Source: Drosophila persimilis (taxonomy: Eukaryota; Arthropoda; Insecta; Diptera; Drosophilidae). From it: a stretch of 64,000 nt of DNA. Below the pieces are notes generated by a model. That model had not been told where the DNA came from, ran no database searches, and saw only the letters and a list, made by a program, of their open reading frames with translations. Both the position numbers and the translations under genes were made by a program. Within the stretch, counting starts at the first letter, position 1; the number at the start of each line of letters is the position of its first letter. Shown here piece after piece: positions 52,485 to 63,725 of this stretch. The DNA is taken from contig NW_020825338.1 in assembly GCF_003286085.1 (NCBI RefSeq), positions 496,001-560,000 of the forward strand, written 5' to 3'.

Positions 52485-54935
52485 TTAACTATTTAAGTAG
52501 GGGTCACTTTCACACTGATTACGCCAATCTGCCCATTTCCTTAATCGGCATGCCTCTATAATGCCCTCATACGGGATTTGGCTTATTTGGCAGTTTTCAA
52601 TGTCATTTAACACATATCTGTCGTTCGGCAATACCTTTTTGATGATGTACGGACCCCTGTACTTCGGAACAAATTTTTTATTTGTACCTATTGTGGTGTC
52701 AATGTTTCTCATTACAACGAAATCGCCTTCCAAGAACTCAATATGATTTTTGTGATTCCTTTCAAAATACTCTTCACTCTTCTGCTGACAATGCTCGATT
52801 TTATCCAAAGATTTCTTACGTACTGATTCTAAATCGCTTTGAGTTCGGTCTTGTTTATCATCTAAGTATTCTGTTAACGCGTCAATATTACAACCCCTCT
52901 GTTGGACTCCGAATAACAACACTGAAGGCAATTCTTTCGTGGTCGAATGGACTGAGTTATTAATTGCATATTCAGCCTTTATTAAAAGTTTGCTCCAATC
53001 TTCGTGATTTATTGGCTCAGTTATTTTGGCGAGCATAGCTTTCATAGTTCTGTTAACCCGTTCTACCTGACCATTCGCTTGGGGTGAAGCAGTTGCCACT
53101 TTCACGTGTTCTATATTATTTTCTAACAAAAATTTACTAAATTCTAATGATGTAAAACACGTTCCTCTATCGCTAATAATTCTACGTGGACGACTATAAA
53201 ATTGAAAATACTTTGAAAAACATGTGTTGACTTCTTTAGTGCTTGTCGTATTTACAGAAAATAATTTTACAAATTTCGTAAAGGCGTCAATGATAACTAA
53301 TACATGCTTCTTCTTTGATATAACAGCGGGAAGTGGTCCAAAATGGTCTACGTGTAAGGTGTCGAATGGGATTGGTCGCTTAGGAATATTGTGAAGTGTT
53401 CGATTGTTCGCATGTGTGGGGACTGAAAACATGATACAATTTAAACAATTTCCTATAAACAAATCGATTTTAGATCTCATATTCGGGAACCAATAATGTC
53501 TTAAGATTTCTTTCATACATTTCTCAGTTCCTAAGTGACATAAGTTTTCGTGAACTCTTCTGATTATTTGCGTTTCCATTTCAGCTGGGACATAAAACAG
53601 CTCAACGTCGTTCTCACCTATTTTATAAACAATTCCATCGCTCAATGAAAATTTCTTAACAGGTCCATGCTCCAATTGTTCTTTTAATTTTCCTATATGG
53701 TTGTCCCTGTTTTGTGTTATCTGAAGCTGAAGATTAATGTCGTCGCACTCAATCACGGAAACTATTCGGTCTTTGTTATCACTTTCATGAATTGTCACTA
53801 TTGGTTCATATTCAAAATCTTGATTAAGCGTTGAAGGATATCTACTTAAGGTGTCCACATGGGACATATATTTTCCACTACGATGTTTTAAAGTGTAATT
53901 ATAATTTGCTAGCTCTATGGCCCATCTGGCGATATTTGAATGAAGACGTCCCTTTCCTAAACATAAAACTACTGAGTTACAATCTGTTATAATTCTAAAC
54001 GGAATCCCTTCTAAATAAATTCGAAATTTCCTCAATGAATAGATCACAGCTAACGTTTCCAGCTTGAAACTTTCGTATCTTGCCTCTAGTTTTGTCGCTC
54101 TCTGTGAAAAATATGCTGTTGGGTGAAACTTATTGTCATCTTGTTTCTGCAACAAAATTCCACCAAAACCTTCACTACTTGCATCACAATGCAATTCTGT
54201 TTCTCGATTTGGATTATACAGAGCTAATACTGGTGACGAAATCAGTTTTTCTCGAAGATATTCAAAAATTTGTATGCATTTGTCTTGAAGCTCAAACTTA
54301 GTTCCAGGTTTTGTAAGTTCTTGTAATGGTTTTGCTATTCTTGAGTAAGCAGGAATGAAACGCCTAAAATAAGAGAATAATCCCAAAACCTTTTGCATTT
54401 CATGGCGATCTTTTGGCAATGGCAGATGCTTAATGGTTGCTGTGTGTTCACAGTTTGGGCTTATTCCCTTACCAGAAAGGGTATATCCCAAGAACTCAAT
54501 ACTTTCATAACCAAATTGACATTTACTAACCTTAATTTCTAGTCGATATTCTGCGAGAATTCTTAAAACTCTACCTACTGTTATAAGATGTTCGTTCAAC
54601 GACTTGGAACCTATAGCGATATCGTCCATGTAAACTACTACATTACCTTCGCGAATTAATGGTTGTAAAATGAAATTAATAAATCTCATAAATACTGCTG
54701 GTGCATTCATAAGCCCAAAAGGCATTCTTGTGTATTCATATTGTCCGCTAGGTATGACAAATGCTGTATACTGCACCGAACTTTCTGCTACTTTTACTTG
54801 GTGATAACTGTGTTTCAAATCTAAAAGTGTAAAAATTGTGTTCCCTTCTAATCTCTCTAAGCAGTCGTCTATTAGTGGCAATGGATATCCATCACGAATG
54901 CAAATCTTATTAAGCTGTTTGTAATCTACACACAT
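52485..54935 (-). CDS. Pol of gypsy 3: RT, RNase H, integrase
   Basis: 816 codons open from 54,935 (MCVDYKQLNKICIRDGYPLP); the true start of RT lies upstream in the other frame. RT catalytic box VVYMDDIAIG (about residue 105). RNase H block LHCDASSEGFGGILLQ. Integrase: HHCC finger (HENLCHLG ... CLNCIMF), catalytic residues in VDHFGPLP, IISDRGTCFTS and GQVERVNRTMK, all intact. It ends LRKWADWRNQCESDPYLNS. It overlaps the upstream frame at 54,910-54,935 in a run of seven A on the sense strand. Only this one-base offset separates it from a complete Gag-Pol. Confidence 0.9.
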   Translation of the reverse strand: MCVDYKQLNKICIRDGYPLPLIDDCLERLEGNTIFTLLDLKHSYHQVKVAESSVQYTAFVIPSGQYEYTRMPFGLMNAPAVFMRFINFILQPLIREGNVVVYMDDIAIGSKSLNEHLITVGRVLRILAEYRLEIKVSKCQFGYESIEFLGYTLSGKGISPNCEHTATIKHLPLPKDRHEMQKVLGLFSYFRRFIPAYSRIAKPLQELTKPGTKFELQDKCIQIFEYLREKLISSPVLALYNPNRETELHCDASSEGFGGILLQKQDDNKFHPTAYFSQRATKLEARYESFKLETLAVIYSLRKFRIYLEGIPFRIITDCNSVVLCLGKGRLHSNIARWAIELANYNYTLKHRSGKYMSHVDTLSRYPSTLNQDFEYEPIVTIHESDNKDRIVSVIECDDINLQLQITQNRDNHIGKLKEQLEHGPVKKFSLSDGIVYKIGENDVELFYVPAEMETQIIRRVHENLCHLGTEKCMKEILRHYWFPNMRSKIDLFIGNCLNCIMFSVPTHANNRTLHNIPKRPIPFDTLHVDHFGPLPAVISKKKHVLVIIDAFTKFVKLFSVNTTSTKEVNTCFSKYFQFYSRPRRIISDRGTCFTSLEFSKFLLENNIEHVKVATASPQANGQVERVNRTMKAMLAKITEPINHEDWSKLLIKAEYAINNSVHSTTKELPSVLLFGVQQRGCNIDALTEYLDDKQDRTQSDLESVRKKSLDKIEHCQQKSEEYFERNHKNHIEFLEGDFVVMRNIDTTIGTNKKFVPKYRGPYIIKKVLPNDRYVLNDIENCQISQIPYEGIIEACRLRKWADWRNQCESDPYLNS

Positions 54936-57111
54936 TCTTTTTTTCCCCTGATTTTTTCTTAACTAATACTATTGCAGAGCTGTAAGGCGATTTACTTTCT
55001 CTAATGAAGCCTTTTTTCAATAGTTCATCTATTTGGGTATCTACTTCTTTCTTCTCCTGATATGAAAGTCTTCTCGGAACAGTGCGTACAGGTTCTTCTG
55101 ATTTAAGTTTGAGGTTCATTTCATAGTTATGTTGAATTGCTGGAATGTTAGTTAAGTCTGAATAGTTAAGTTTTATCAATTCCATGAATTTACTACGTTC
55201 TTTATCAGTTCGCTTTGGGTCGATATTATAGCTGTCCTCTTCTTTTGTTATTTCAATACTATATATATACGGTATATCTAAGTTGGTTCTTTCTAATGAT
55301 TCACTTGCCATATGCTTTTGCTCGTTATCTTTCAATAAAAGGTCAATGTTATTACAATTCAATTGGACACTAATCTTATTCTCATAATTTTCATCCTTCA
55401 ATAATCCATTATTATTGATATCTGATAACATCATCTCACTGTCTCTATTTGTCAATACTACATTTTCAATTTGGTCGCTCTCAATGTTCACTAATACTCT
55501 ATTTTCATCTAAGTCACTGTTCACTAATACTCTATTTTCATCTAAGTCACTGTTCACTAATATTCTATTTTCATCTAAGTCACTGTTCACTAATACTCTA
55601 TTTTCATCTAAGTCACTGTTCACTAATACTCTATTTTCATCTAAGTCACTGTTCACTAATACTCTATTTTCATCTAAGTCACTGTTCACTAATACTCTAT
55701 TTTCAATTTCATTTTCAAAAATTAATTTTATTCCATAATTTTCAAGGAAACTGCGCCCCAGAAGGACATTATACGAAATATAGTTGTTTGGTACAACGAA
55801 AAATATAAGTTCTTTTTCAATGTTATGAAAAACTAAATTGACAATTATTTTTCCAAAAATGCTTATTCTCGAACCGTTAACTCCAAAATACTCTGTCGGT
55901 CTTAGTACACCATCAAAATTTTCATAAGGTATCGCCGAGCGCTGCATCAAATTAATAGCGCTACCGGTGTCCAACATGCCAGAAAGAAATTTAATTTGAT
56001 ACCTGCGTTTTATATCAGTGTAAAAATATACCCCTACCTGATTAACAATAGGTACAAAAATATTGTTCTCCTCTCTGTCGTCCATCGGCGGGTTGCTGGC
56101 TGTACCCACGGATCGCTGGGCTGACATAGGCTTCTGTTGGCAATCCTTCACCTGGTGCTGCATGGATCCACACTGGAAACACGATCCCTTCTCCCGCTTA
56201 GGTGCGGGACACGATGAAGCATAATGGCCATGTGCTGAACAATTATAGCAGCGCGCCTGGCTCCGGTCATTTCCGGAAGCAGTCATCCCAGTGCGCCTAA
56301 AATTCGTCTGGGTACTCTTCCTCAAAGCCTCGTATTGTCGAGCTAGCTCCTTAAGTTTTCCGATGGTCGACGCTGAATACAATAAGGCGATACTGGAAGA
56401 TCGATCACGAAAACCATCAATGATGAACTGCACTGTCAATTTCTCTTCGATGTCGGCACGCATAGCAATTTCTTCCATGCGAAGAATATATCCCATTACG
56501 GAGTTTTTCTCCGGGTTGAAAAAGGTTTCCTTCAACAGGAGTACCACGTCGGCAGTTGAATTGCTGCGGCCAAAAGTTTTTAGGAAGTTTCCTTTAAACT
56601 CGTCGTAAGTCTTTGATTTGTCGACACGCATGAACAAGTCCGCCTCTGTTCCCGCCTTCATCAACATGCGCACACAACGAAGCTTAAAATTGCTGCTTTC
56701 GTTCACGCCTCCGCAAATCCGTTCAAAATTCAAGACCCATTCAGAGGCTTCATCATTTTCACTGGCAGAAAAAGGGGCAATCAGTTGCTTGACCATTCGG
56801 ATGTCATCGGTCACATGGTTGTCCATTACCATTAAGGCAGCCAGTTTCTTCTTTTTCTCAGCAACCCTTATTGCGGCGTCAAGTAATTCTTCTTCTTTCA
56901 TATCGTCGATCTGCTCATTTTCAGACACTTTCTCCTCCGATTCAATATCCGATTTATTCACCAGACTTTCAGAAACTTCGTCCATTCCACCACTTATGGC
57001 AAGCTTGCGAAGTTGCCTTAGTGTTGCGCTGGCTGGAAAAATGATCTCTTTCTCCAGCAACCACTCTACAATTTTTTCTTTGTCAATGTTTGCCATGGTT
57101 TCCTCAGCCAT
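54910..57111 (-). CDS. Gag-protease of gypsy 3, with an internal repeat
   Basis: 733 codons. Start MAEETMANIDKEKIVEWLLE at 57,111; a second Met six codons in is possible. Capsid-like region (IAPFSASENDEASEWVLNFE; NFLKTFGRSNSTADVVLLL), zinc knuckles CYNCSAHGHYASSC and CFQCGSMQHQVKDC, protease active site SGMLDTGSAINLM. Between protease and RT lies an expanded repeat of ENRVLVNSDLD (six full copies and a partial one), then the start of RT (GFIRESKSPYSSAIVLVKKK), after which the frame is lost at 54,950 in a homopolymer. Confidence 0.88.
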   Translation of the reverse strand: MAEETMANIDKEKIVEWLLEKEIIFPASATLRQLRKLAISGGMDEVSESLVNKSDIESEEKVSENEQIDDMKEEELLDAAIRVAEKKKKLAALMVMDNHVTDDIRMVKQLIAPFSASENDEASEWVLNFERICGGVNESSNFKLRCVRMLMKAGTEADLFMRVDKSKTYDEFKGNFLKTFGRSNSTADVVLLLKETFFNPEKNSVMGYILRMEEIAMRADIEEKLTVQFIIDGFRDRSSSIALLYSASTIGKLKELARQYEALRKSTQTNFRRTGMTASGNDRSQARCYNCSAHGHYASSCPAPKREKGSCFQCGSMQHQVKDCQQKPMSAQRSVGTASNPPMDDREENNIFVPIVNQVGVYFYTDIKRRYQIKFLSGMLDTGSAINLMQRSAIPYENFDGVLRPTEYFGVNGSRISIFGKIIVNLVFHNIEKELIFFVVPNNYISYNVLLGRSFLENYGIKLIFENEIENRVLVNSDLDENRVLVNSDLDENRVLVNSDLDENRVLVNSDLDENRILVNSDLDENRVLVNSDLDENRVLVNIESDQIENVVLTNRDSEMMLSDINNNGLLKDENYENKISVQLNCNNIDLLLKDNEQKHMASESLERTNLDIPYIYSIEITKEEDSYNIDPKRTDKERSKFMELIKLNYSDLTNIPAIQHNYEMNLKLKSEEPVRTVPRRLSYQEKKEVDTQIDELLKKGFIRESKSPYSSAIVLVKKKSGEKKNVCRLQTA
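55485..55706 (-). repeat. 33-bp coding minisatellite in gypsy 3
   Basis: Unit 'gttcactaatactctatttt' + 13 bases on the plus strand, six full copies plus a partial, almost without substitutions (one copy has Ile for Val). In frame, 11 residues per unit. Confidence 0.95.
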
Positions 57112-57207
57112 TTATAAAATGTGGAAAATACTCGTTGTCGGGGATGCCAGTAGACAAATACTTATGTAGGCAGATTCTTTAAAGGGCTACTATCCCACTT
57201 CTGAAGT

Positions 57208-57535
57208 TATTGGCGCAGAAAGTACACGGATGTTTCGTACTTTTTATGATTTTATTTTACTTAATTCTTTACCAACCACTCTGTCCTGTTGATACCGCAA
57301 AAGTGCTCATTGAACCCAGCTCCGATCTCTGGTTCTATTCCGATCTAGTTCTCGCATAGTTCTAGTTCGCAGAACTAGAACTATCGGATGATTATTCATA
57401 TCGATACTTATTCGGATACTTACGATATTTCGTACTACGTTAATAGTAAATACAATTGTAGATTAACACTAATAATTATAAGCTAGCAGCAAGGTAAATA
57501 CAAATGTAGGGTTATAATACTAAAACAACCTAACA
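57208..57535 (-). repeat. 5' LTR of gypsy 3
   Basis: 328 bp; partner of 52,070-52,397. The same palindrome lies at 57,357-57,383. Confidence 0.95.
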
Positions 57536-57540
57536 CCGAC

Positions 57541-58962
57541 CATGCATCATTGAAGTGGCTAATGTCACAATCGGACCTAAGTTCTAGGTTGGCAAGATGG
57601 GCTCTCAAATTGCAGGGGTTCAACTTCAAAATTTTCCACCGCAAAGGTAGCCAAAATGTTGTCCCAGATGCTCTGTCGCGAGTGCACACCGAAGATCTAT
57701 CTGCATTCAGCTGCGAGGGATTGGTAGACCTGCAGTCGGATGGCTTCAAGTCAGCAGAATATTTGGAACTGATACGAAAAATTGAATGCAATCAGACACA
57801 GATGCCAGACATTAAAGTGATCGATAATCATATATATCGGCGAGCAGAACACGCGGCTGCTGATCAGATCGCTGACGACCTGTGTTGGAAGCTATGGGTT
57901 CCAAAGGAGCTGGTGTCAGATGTACTAAAACAGAGTCACGAACAGTCGTTAGCAGCTCATAGCGGCATTAATAAAACGTTGGAGAGAGTTCGACGATATT
58001 ATTATTGGCCAAGTTTAGTAACCGATGTGAGAGCGTTCATAAACAGCTGTTCGGTTTGCAAGTGCACCAAGTACCCGAATCGTTCGTTACGACCCCCATT
58101 AGCTCCAGTGAAAGAAACTCAACGAGTTTTTCAGAAGTTGTTTGTGGATTTCCTGGGTCCGTATCCACGAAGCAAATCCGGAAACATCGGTATCTTCGTT
58201 GTTTTGGACCATCTTTCAAAATATCCGTTTTTAAAACCCGTAAAGAAATTTACAGCGGAGGCGATAACTCGATTTATGGAAGAGGACCTATTCCATTGCT
58301 TCGGGGTACCCGAAGTGGTTGTGTCCGACAATGGAGTACAATTTAAGTCCCATCACTTCAATTCTCTGTTGAAAAAGTACAATGTGCAGCATTTTTATAC
58401 GGCTGTGTACGCACCTCAAGCCAATGCATCGGAACGCGTTAACCGTTCCGTTATTGCAGCCATTAAAGCTTACATCAAGCCAGATCAAACTAATTGGGAT
58501 GAGCAGCTTAGTTCTATTAGTTGTGCCTTACGATCTAGTCTGCATTCAGCCCTAAACGACAGCCCCTATCGGGTTGCATTTGGACAGCACATGATCACCA
58601 ATGGAGACACCTATCAGCTCTTACGAAATTTGCAGGTTTTAGAAGATCGTACAGTGAGTTTTGGTCGGGAAGATTCGTTTGATGTGATTCGAAAAACAGC
58701 CCAACGAACAATACAAAAACAACACCAACGAAACGAACAGCAGTACAATCTTCGAAGTCGTGACGTAGCGTTCAAGGTTGGCCAGGAGGTCTACAGACGC
58801 AACTTTCAGCAGAGCAATTTCATTAAAGGTTTCATCGCAAAACTAGCTCCTACTTTTGTAAAAGCTAGAATAAAACGCAGGCTTGGTCACAGTTATTACG
58901 AGTTAGAAGATCCCCAAGGTAGACTTATCGGAAAATACCACGCTAAAGACATAAAGCAGTGA
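57541..58962 (+). pseudogene. Pol of gypsy 2, second part (RNase H end, integrase)
   Basis: Resumes HASLKWLMSQSDLSSRLARW, continuing the RNase H interrupted at 52,069. Integrase with HHCC finger (HSGINKTLERVR ... CSVCKCTKY), catalytic residues in VDFLGPYPRSKSG, VVSDNGVQFKS and ANASERVNRS (D, D, E all kept), and a C-terminal basic domain with GFIAKLAPTFVKARI. It stops at 58,962 (HAKDIKQ). Undamaged apart from the nested insertion, so gypsy 2 lost function mainly through that insertion and the TGA in its protease. Confidence 0.88.
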
Positions 58963-59036
58963 CCATCCTAATACAGGTTAACGGTTTTGCGCCAAGCGTC
59001 TATCACCCTTTGATGTGATTAACACCAAAGTGTGAT

Positions 59037-59052
59037 CTTGGCCGGGGGGATT
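59037..59052 (+). promoter_or_regulatory. Polypurine tract of gypsy 2
   Basis: GGCCGGGGGGATT just before the 3' LTR. Confidence 0.65.
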
Positions 59053-62000
59053 TGTAGTGGTTGCTTGTCGGGCGTATAGGAAAGCCTATCACTTTTCTTC
59101 GCCTGAAAGTAGGCCGATGTTATTTGTAAAATTTATATATTTATATTTATATATTTATATATATTATATTATTTATATAATTAGATATCACACCTCACCG
59201 AGATACTTATTAATTATTAAGTTTATTTCCGATAGTTAGTGTATAGTTAGGTTGGTTTAATTTCTTTTTGTGGTGTTACATGTTGAATGTTCCTTGTCAT
59301 GTGGGGCTAGCGCCACCTAGGGGTGACATTAAGAATATGCGTAAAAACGAAAAAAAAAAATCTCCCCACCATTTCCATAACCGTTCAAGGTGAATGGCGA
59401 AGGATCGTGCAAAGGCAGATCCGGAGAACCAAATTTTTGTTGGTCGGTAGATCCGCCTAAATCTTTCTTTCTCCTCGTGGCCGTACAAGAATTCAGTTGC
59501 GCGGTGAGAAAAAAATAATAAAAATAAAATTAAACCACCGTGTGTGAAACAAAAGTGCACTAGATCGAAAAAAAAGAACCCAAGAAAGCAGATTGGGTTC
59601 TAAACGAAAACGTGAGTACCGGCCTTCGACAGTGCTAGGAGCCTCGAAGTTAGATTTTCCGAATTATTCTGTATTTTCCGCTTTGAGGTCAGCAGCCCCA
59701 ACACAAAAACACCTGGAGAAAGAGGGAATTAGCACCTCAACCCCATCCCCCTATTTTCGCAGTGCCAGTTCCAACAGGGTAAATATGTGCATTAAGAACT
59801 GTTAGAAAAAGTAGCCTGATCAGTATTTTCAAATTCCACATTAGAATCGGCCCGAGCTTTAAGCCCCCGCACTACGAACCAGCTGATCCACCAAGTCGCG
59901 GGCAGTGAACTTTGGCTGCGCGAGGCGAAGACAGCCGTCTGACCGGGCTTAGTGCGGCGAATTGGCGTAACCGTTTCGCGTTCAAAACCGGGCCAAGAAG
60001 CGCGTTAACCCGGAACTTGCAGTCAGCGTAGGACCGAAGCAGCGGAAATTTTCCTACCGGGCTGGAACAAAATAGTGCACCACGTGTGTACATAACCTCC
60101 CGGCGACCCTGAGTGGTATCGCCTCTCTTGTTCTTCTCGTGATTCGGGCCTAGCTGTTCAACGTTTAGTTAAAGTGCAGTTGAGGCCAGTGTTTGTCATA
60201 GGTGCTCGTTAGTGTCATTATGTAGGCTGAATGTACCCGAAAACAAAAAAGTAAAGAGATGTGCTCACATACATATGTACACACAGCCCATTGAAAGCCA
60301 CTGAGGCCAGTAAGATCCCCCCCCGTGACTCGCATTCCCTTGACCCTCGCAGTCCGTTGATATGTCTGTTTTTGTGTAGTTGGATATACTTAGTGATATT
60401 TGTAGACAGAAAAGAAAAACAGAAAAAAAAACCACCAACACCTGAAAAGTTTGAAAATGCATTTTGTACAAGTTTAAAAGTTTGAGCTTAAAAGCGTCCG
60501 CTCGGCCGGGTCACATCAGCGAGCTTATGCCATGCAGCACGTGCTGTACGATTTTGTTTTTGGTTTGCAGGTAAAAGCTTAATGCACCCACACACAGCGA
60601 CACGCCCAGCTACGAAAGATCTTTCGCCGCGGGAACACAAACAACAACTGAGTGAGCTTTATACTATACCAACAACACTACATTTCTTTGCCTCCCAAAA
60701 TTCCGCGAGCGTGGCAAAAGCTTCGTTTTTTTTGCTAGAGCTGTTTGTCGGTCGTTGACCTCACACTTTTAAACTAGTCACAGCTGATTGGCCTTCTGCC
60801 TTTACAGTACGATTGGTAAAACGAATAGTATGTCCAACAACTCCCTGAAGCCGATGTGCTGGGACATGTGTACCTATATGGCGCTGAATTATTATCTTTC
60901 TATTTAAGGAAACATCATTAGTTTATATCGCAATATAAACGAGGGGGAACGTTGTGAGTTGCTGCGGACACCGCAACTCTACGGTTATACCCGATACTAA
61001 GTCAGTATGGCTCTCCTCCGGCAGACGCCGCTAATATTTAACGACACGACAAAGAGTGCGTGCGAGAGAGACAGAAAATCAGTCTGAGCGTGACGTCGGG
61101 CGCTGCGTAGCCACTGCAAATTGATTTGTTCCTTTTGGCTAAAAAAATGGTCTGATCTGATCCAGATTCAGCAATCTAATAGATATGGTCATTATCTATG
61201 ATTCTGCGTTTTTAGTTTTCTCAAATCTGCAATATTGTGGATGCAACAGATTTTCGTCCTTTGTGGGGGCGGATGGGGGTGGGGCGAAATTCTGAGATAT
61301 ACGTTTTATAGTGACATCTTAAAGGAGTGTGTGCACCAAATTTGGTTACTCTAGCCTTAATAGTCTCTGAGATTTGTGGTTGCCTCAGATTTTCGTCCTT
61401 TGCGGGGGCGGAAGGGGGTGTGGCGAAATTTGGACAGGAAACGGTCAAGGTCCGATATCACAGGAGTGTGGATACCAAATTTGGTTGCTCTGGCTTTTAT
61501 AGGTTCTGAGATCCTTGAACTCATATTTTGCAATTGGCAAAACCGACCATGAAACCTGTGTGTTAGAGTGAGACAGAGCGAGAAAGAGTGAAATTGTTTT
61601 CGTGATTCTGGCTGTAATAATTATACGATCTGGTTCAGATTTTGCACTCTAGAAGATATAGTCATCTCCTACGATTCTGCGTTTTTAGTTTTCTCGTATC
61701 GTCGAAATTGTGGATGCCACAGATTTTCGCCCTTTGTGGGGGCGGAAGTGGGCGGGGCAAAGTTTTGAAATATTTTTGGAGCAGTGACGTATCACAGAAG
61801 TCTGGATCCAAAACATCGTTGCTCTAGCTCTTATAGTCTTTGAGCATTAGGCGCTGAAGGGGACGGACAGACGGACGGACGGACAGACAGACAGGGCTCA
61901 ATCGACTCGGCTATTGATGCTGATCAAGAATATATATACTTTATAGGGTCGGAAACGATTCCTTCTGGACGTTACACACATCCACTTTTACCACAAATCT

Positions 62001-62692
62001 AATATACCCCAATATTCATTTTGAGTATCGGGTATAAATATCGTATATGCACTTATAACTATTTATACTGATCGTATTTATTAATCTAAATATTCCCTAG
62101 AATTAATAGCTATATCTCTTGTGACGCTTTTCGTTCCTACTTTTGCCCATTTAGCCTTGTCTTGGAGTTCGCTGTTAGTGTTTTTTTTGTAACATGAGGG
62201 TATCTGAATATAGTTTCTAATAAAATGATTGTTAAGATGAATATGTGCTAGACGTTACCGTATTTGGGGGAACCATGCCGCTCGGGAGCGAAATAGGATG
62301 ACCAATACCGGACACTCCAGGGATCCTGATATTATTATTGGCCTTTTCAGGATCATGGTAGGGTGGGCGTGGCACGACTCCGTGCCAGCAAAACAGAGAT
62401 GTCCGACGCGGTGGTAGATCCGTATTCCTTCTCTATACTATCTTTGCCCAAATATACTTACCGAACCCCTAACGATCCTTTCCTTGTCTGTCCCCCTCCC
62501 ATTCCCAAAAAGAGTACGCGAATTTTAATAAAATAATACCAGCAGGAACGAAGCAACCTAACTGGAGGGTTACCCCAAAGAACCCATCCCCATTTCCGAT
62601 CAGAGACCAGCCGTGGAAGCGAGCGCGTACTCCTTCTCAGTTAGCCGACCACCAGCTTCATTGTGCGAAGATTCTCTTCGTGACTCGTTACA
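59053..62692 (+). repeat. 3' LTR of gypsy 2, with a DINE-1 insertion
   Basis: Same sequence as 44,910-47,424 plus a 1.1-kb DINE-1 at 60,940-62,035. Ends GTTACA, followed by the target copy GGTT and the LINE. Confidence 0.93.
60940..62035 (-). mobile_element. Full-length DINE-1 in the gypsy 2 3' LTR
   Basis: 1,096 bp from CGAGGGGGAACG to GAGTATCGGGTAT. The 5' LTR has the uninterrupted sequence 'atataaaatatcg' (46,774-46,786), so ends and target are known: it went into a run of four A (TTTT on its own strand) without a clear target duplication. Hairpin, subterminal inverted repeat and GTCY tract (near 61,865-61,893) are all present. Confidence 0.95.
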
Positions 62693-62696
62693 GGTT

Positions 62697-63725
62697 AGCG
62701 GTCCCTCTCCTGGGAGATGTACGTAGTGACAGAGTGTGACATAGTGACATAGTGTATATAGTGACAGACTGATTTTGTAGTCTGCCCAGTGGCTCTCCTC
62801 GTACGCGCTGTTGGCCCTGTTGAAGAGGGTCCTGCAGCTTTTACGTAGGACGTCTATTTGTTTTGACCACCAGGGGGGTTTCTTTTTCCCCCTAGGTTTG
62901 CTAGAGGGGCATGCTGCCGCGAAGGCTTTGTTGCATGCTTCTGTGAACCTGTTCACTAGACGATCTAGGTCGTCTTTTGTGTCCGGGCATGTTGGTGCTT
63001 TGGAGGGGACCAAGTCCTCCAGTTGGCTTTCCTGGGATTAATATAGTCATTAGGTTTCGACGCTCGAGGGTATGGTCTCGATGTATCTGTAGTCAGAGAA
63101 AGACTGGTCATCAAGGACTTGCCAACTCTTGACTATGTCTAACAGTTTGTGAGACACTAAGGTGAGGTCAATAACCTCCTGTCAATTTTTAATTATAAAA
63201 ATGGGGTCGTTGCCCCGATAAAAATAAATAGATTAGAGTTAAGGATAAAGCTGAAAAGTGACTCACCCCTTACATTTGTGTTCGAGCTCCCCCATTGAGT
63301 GTGGTGAGCGTTAGCATCGCAACCTATCAGTAGGTCTATGTCCGACCTCTCGCTGTCGCTGGCTAGTTTGCGGACAAGGTCCTTTGGAGGATCGTTTTCC
63401 TCATGGGCCATGTAGGACGAAATCAGCCTAAGATGTGTCCCTTTCAGCTCTAGGCTTGCCGCCGTGTTGTCGCTATCGCTATAACTATGGAGAAGAAAGA
63501 TATTAAAGTGCTTTCTGGTGAGAATGCAGGTGCGGGTTTTACCTTCATGTTGAGCTACAATTTCTTGTACTCCTTCGACCCTAGTCCACAAACCTTGTCT
63601 CTCACTACCCAAGGTTCCTGGATTAGGGCTACGTCTGCTCCGCTCTCTTCGAGGCGGAGTATAAGAGCAGCGGATGCTGCTTTAGAGTGGTGAAGATTGA
63701 TCTGAAGGAGCCTCAAGGACATCCT
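62697..63725 (-). pseudogene. LINE ORF2: apurinic-type endonuclease and linker
   Basis: Starts near 63,724 with MSLRLLQINLHHSKAAS, then GADVALIQEPWVVRDKVCGL (catalytic-Glu context), a frame change, TAASLELKGTHLRLISSYMA and LLIGCDANAHHTQWGSSNTN (catalytic-Asp/Asn context). After another frame change the linker follows (RGKKKPPWWSKQIDVLRKSC) up to the gypsy 2 LTR. A short 'agtgacatagtg' repeat near 62,728-62,766 lies in the linker. Confidence 0.75.

Larger units (their letters stand above)
52070..57535 (-). mobile_element. Gypsy-class retrotransposon 3, very young
   Basis: 5,466 bp inserted on the minus strand into the RNase H domain of gypsy 2. CCGAC stands at 52,065-52,069 and 57,536-57,540. 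The two 328-bp LTRs (sense TGTTAGGTTG ... CGCCAATA) look identical. It encodes Gag-protease and RT-RNase H-integrase in two overlapping frames. No envelope. Confidence 0.95.
44910..62692 (+). mobile_element. Gypsy-class retrotransposon 2 with a RING-finger Gag and 2.5-kb LTRs
   Basis: 17.8 kb including two nested insertions, about 11 kb without them. LTRs TGTAGTGG...GTTACA, target duplication GGTT, primer-binding site, 1.2-kb leader, gag with RING finger, pol in another frame, polypurine tract. No envelope. It split a LOA LINE. LTR size and the primer site recall Ulysses/Osvaldo-type elements, but the family is not identified. Confidence 0.93.

Noticed and set aside
55485..55706. Regular 33-bp repeats as a CRISPR array
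   Set aside because: No spacers: units are contiguous and in frame inside a retrotransposon coding sequence.
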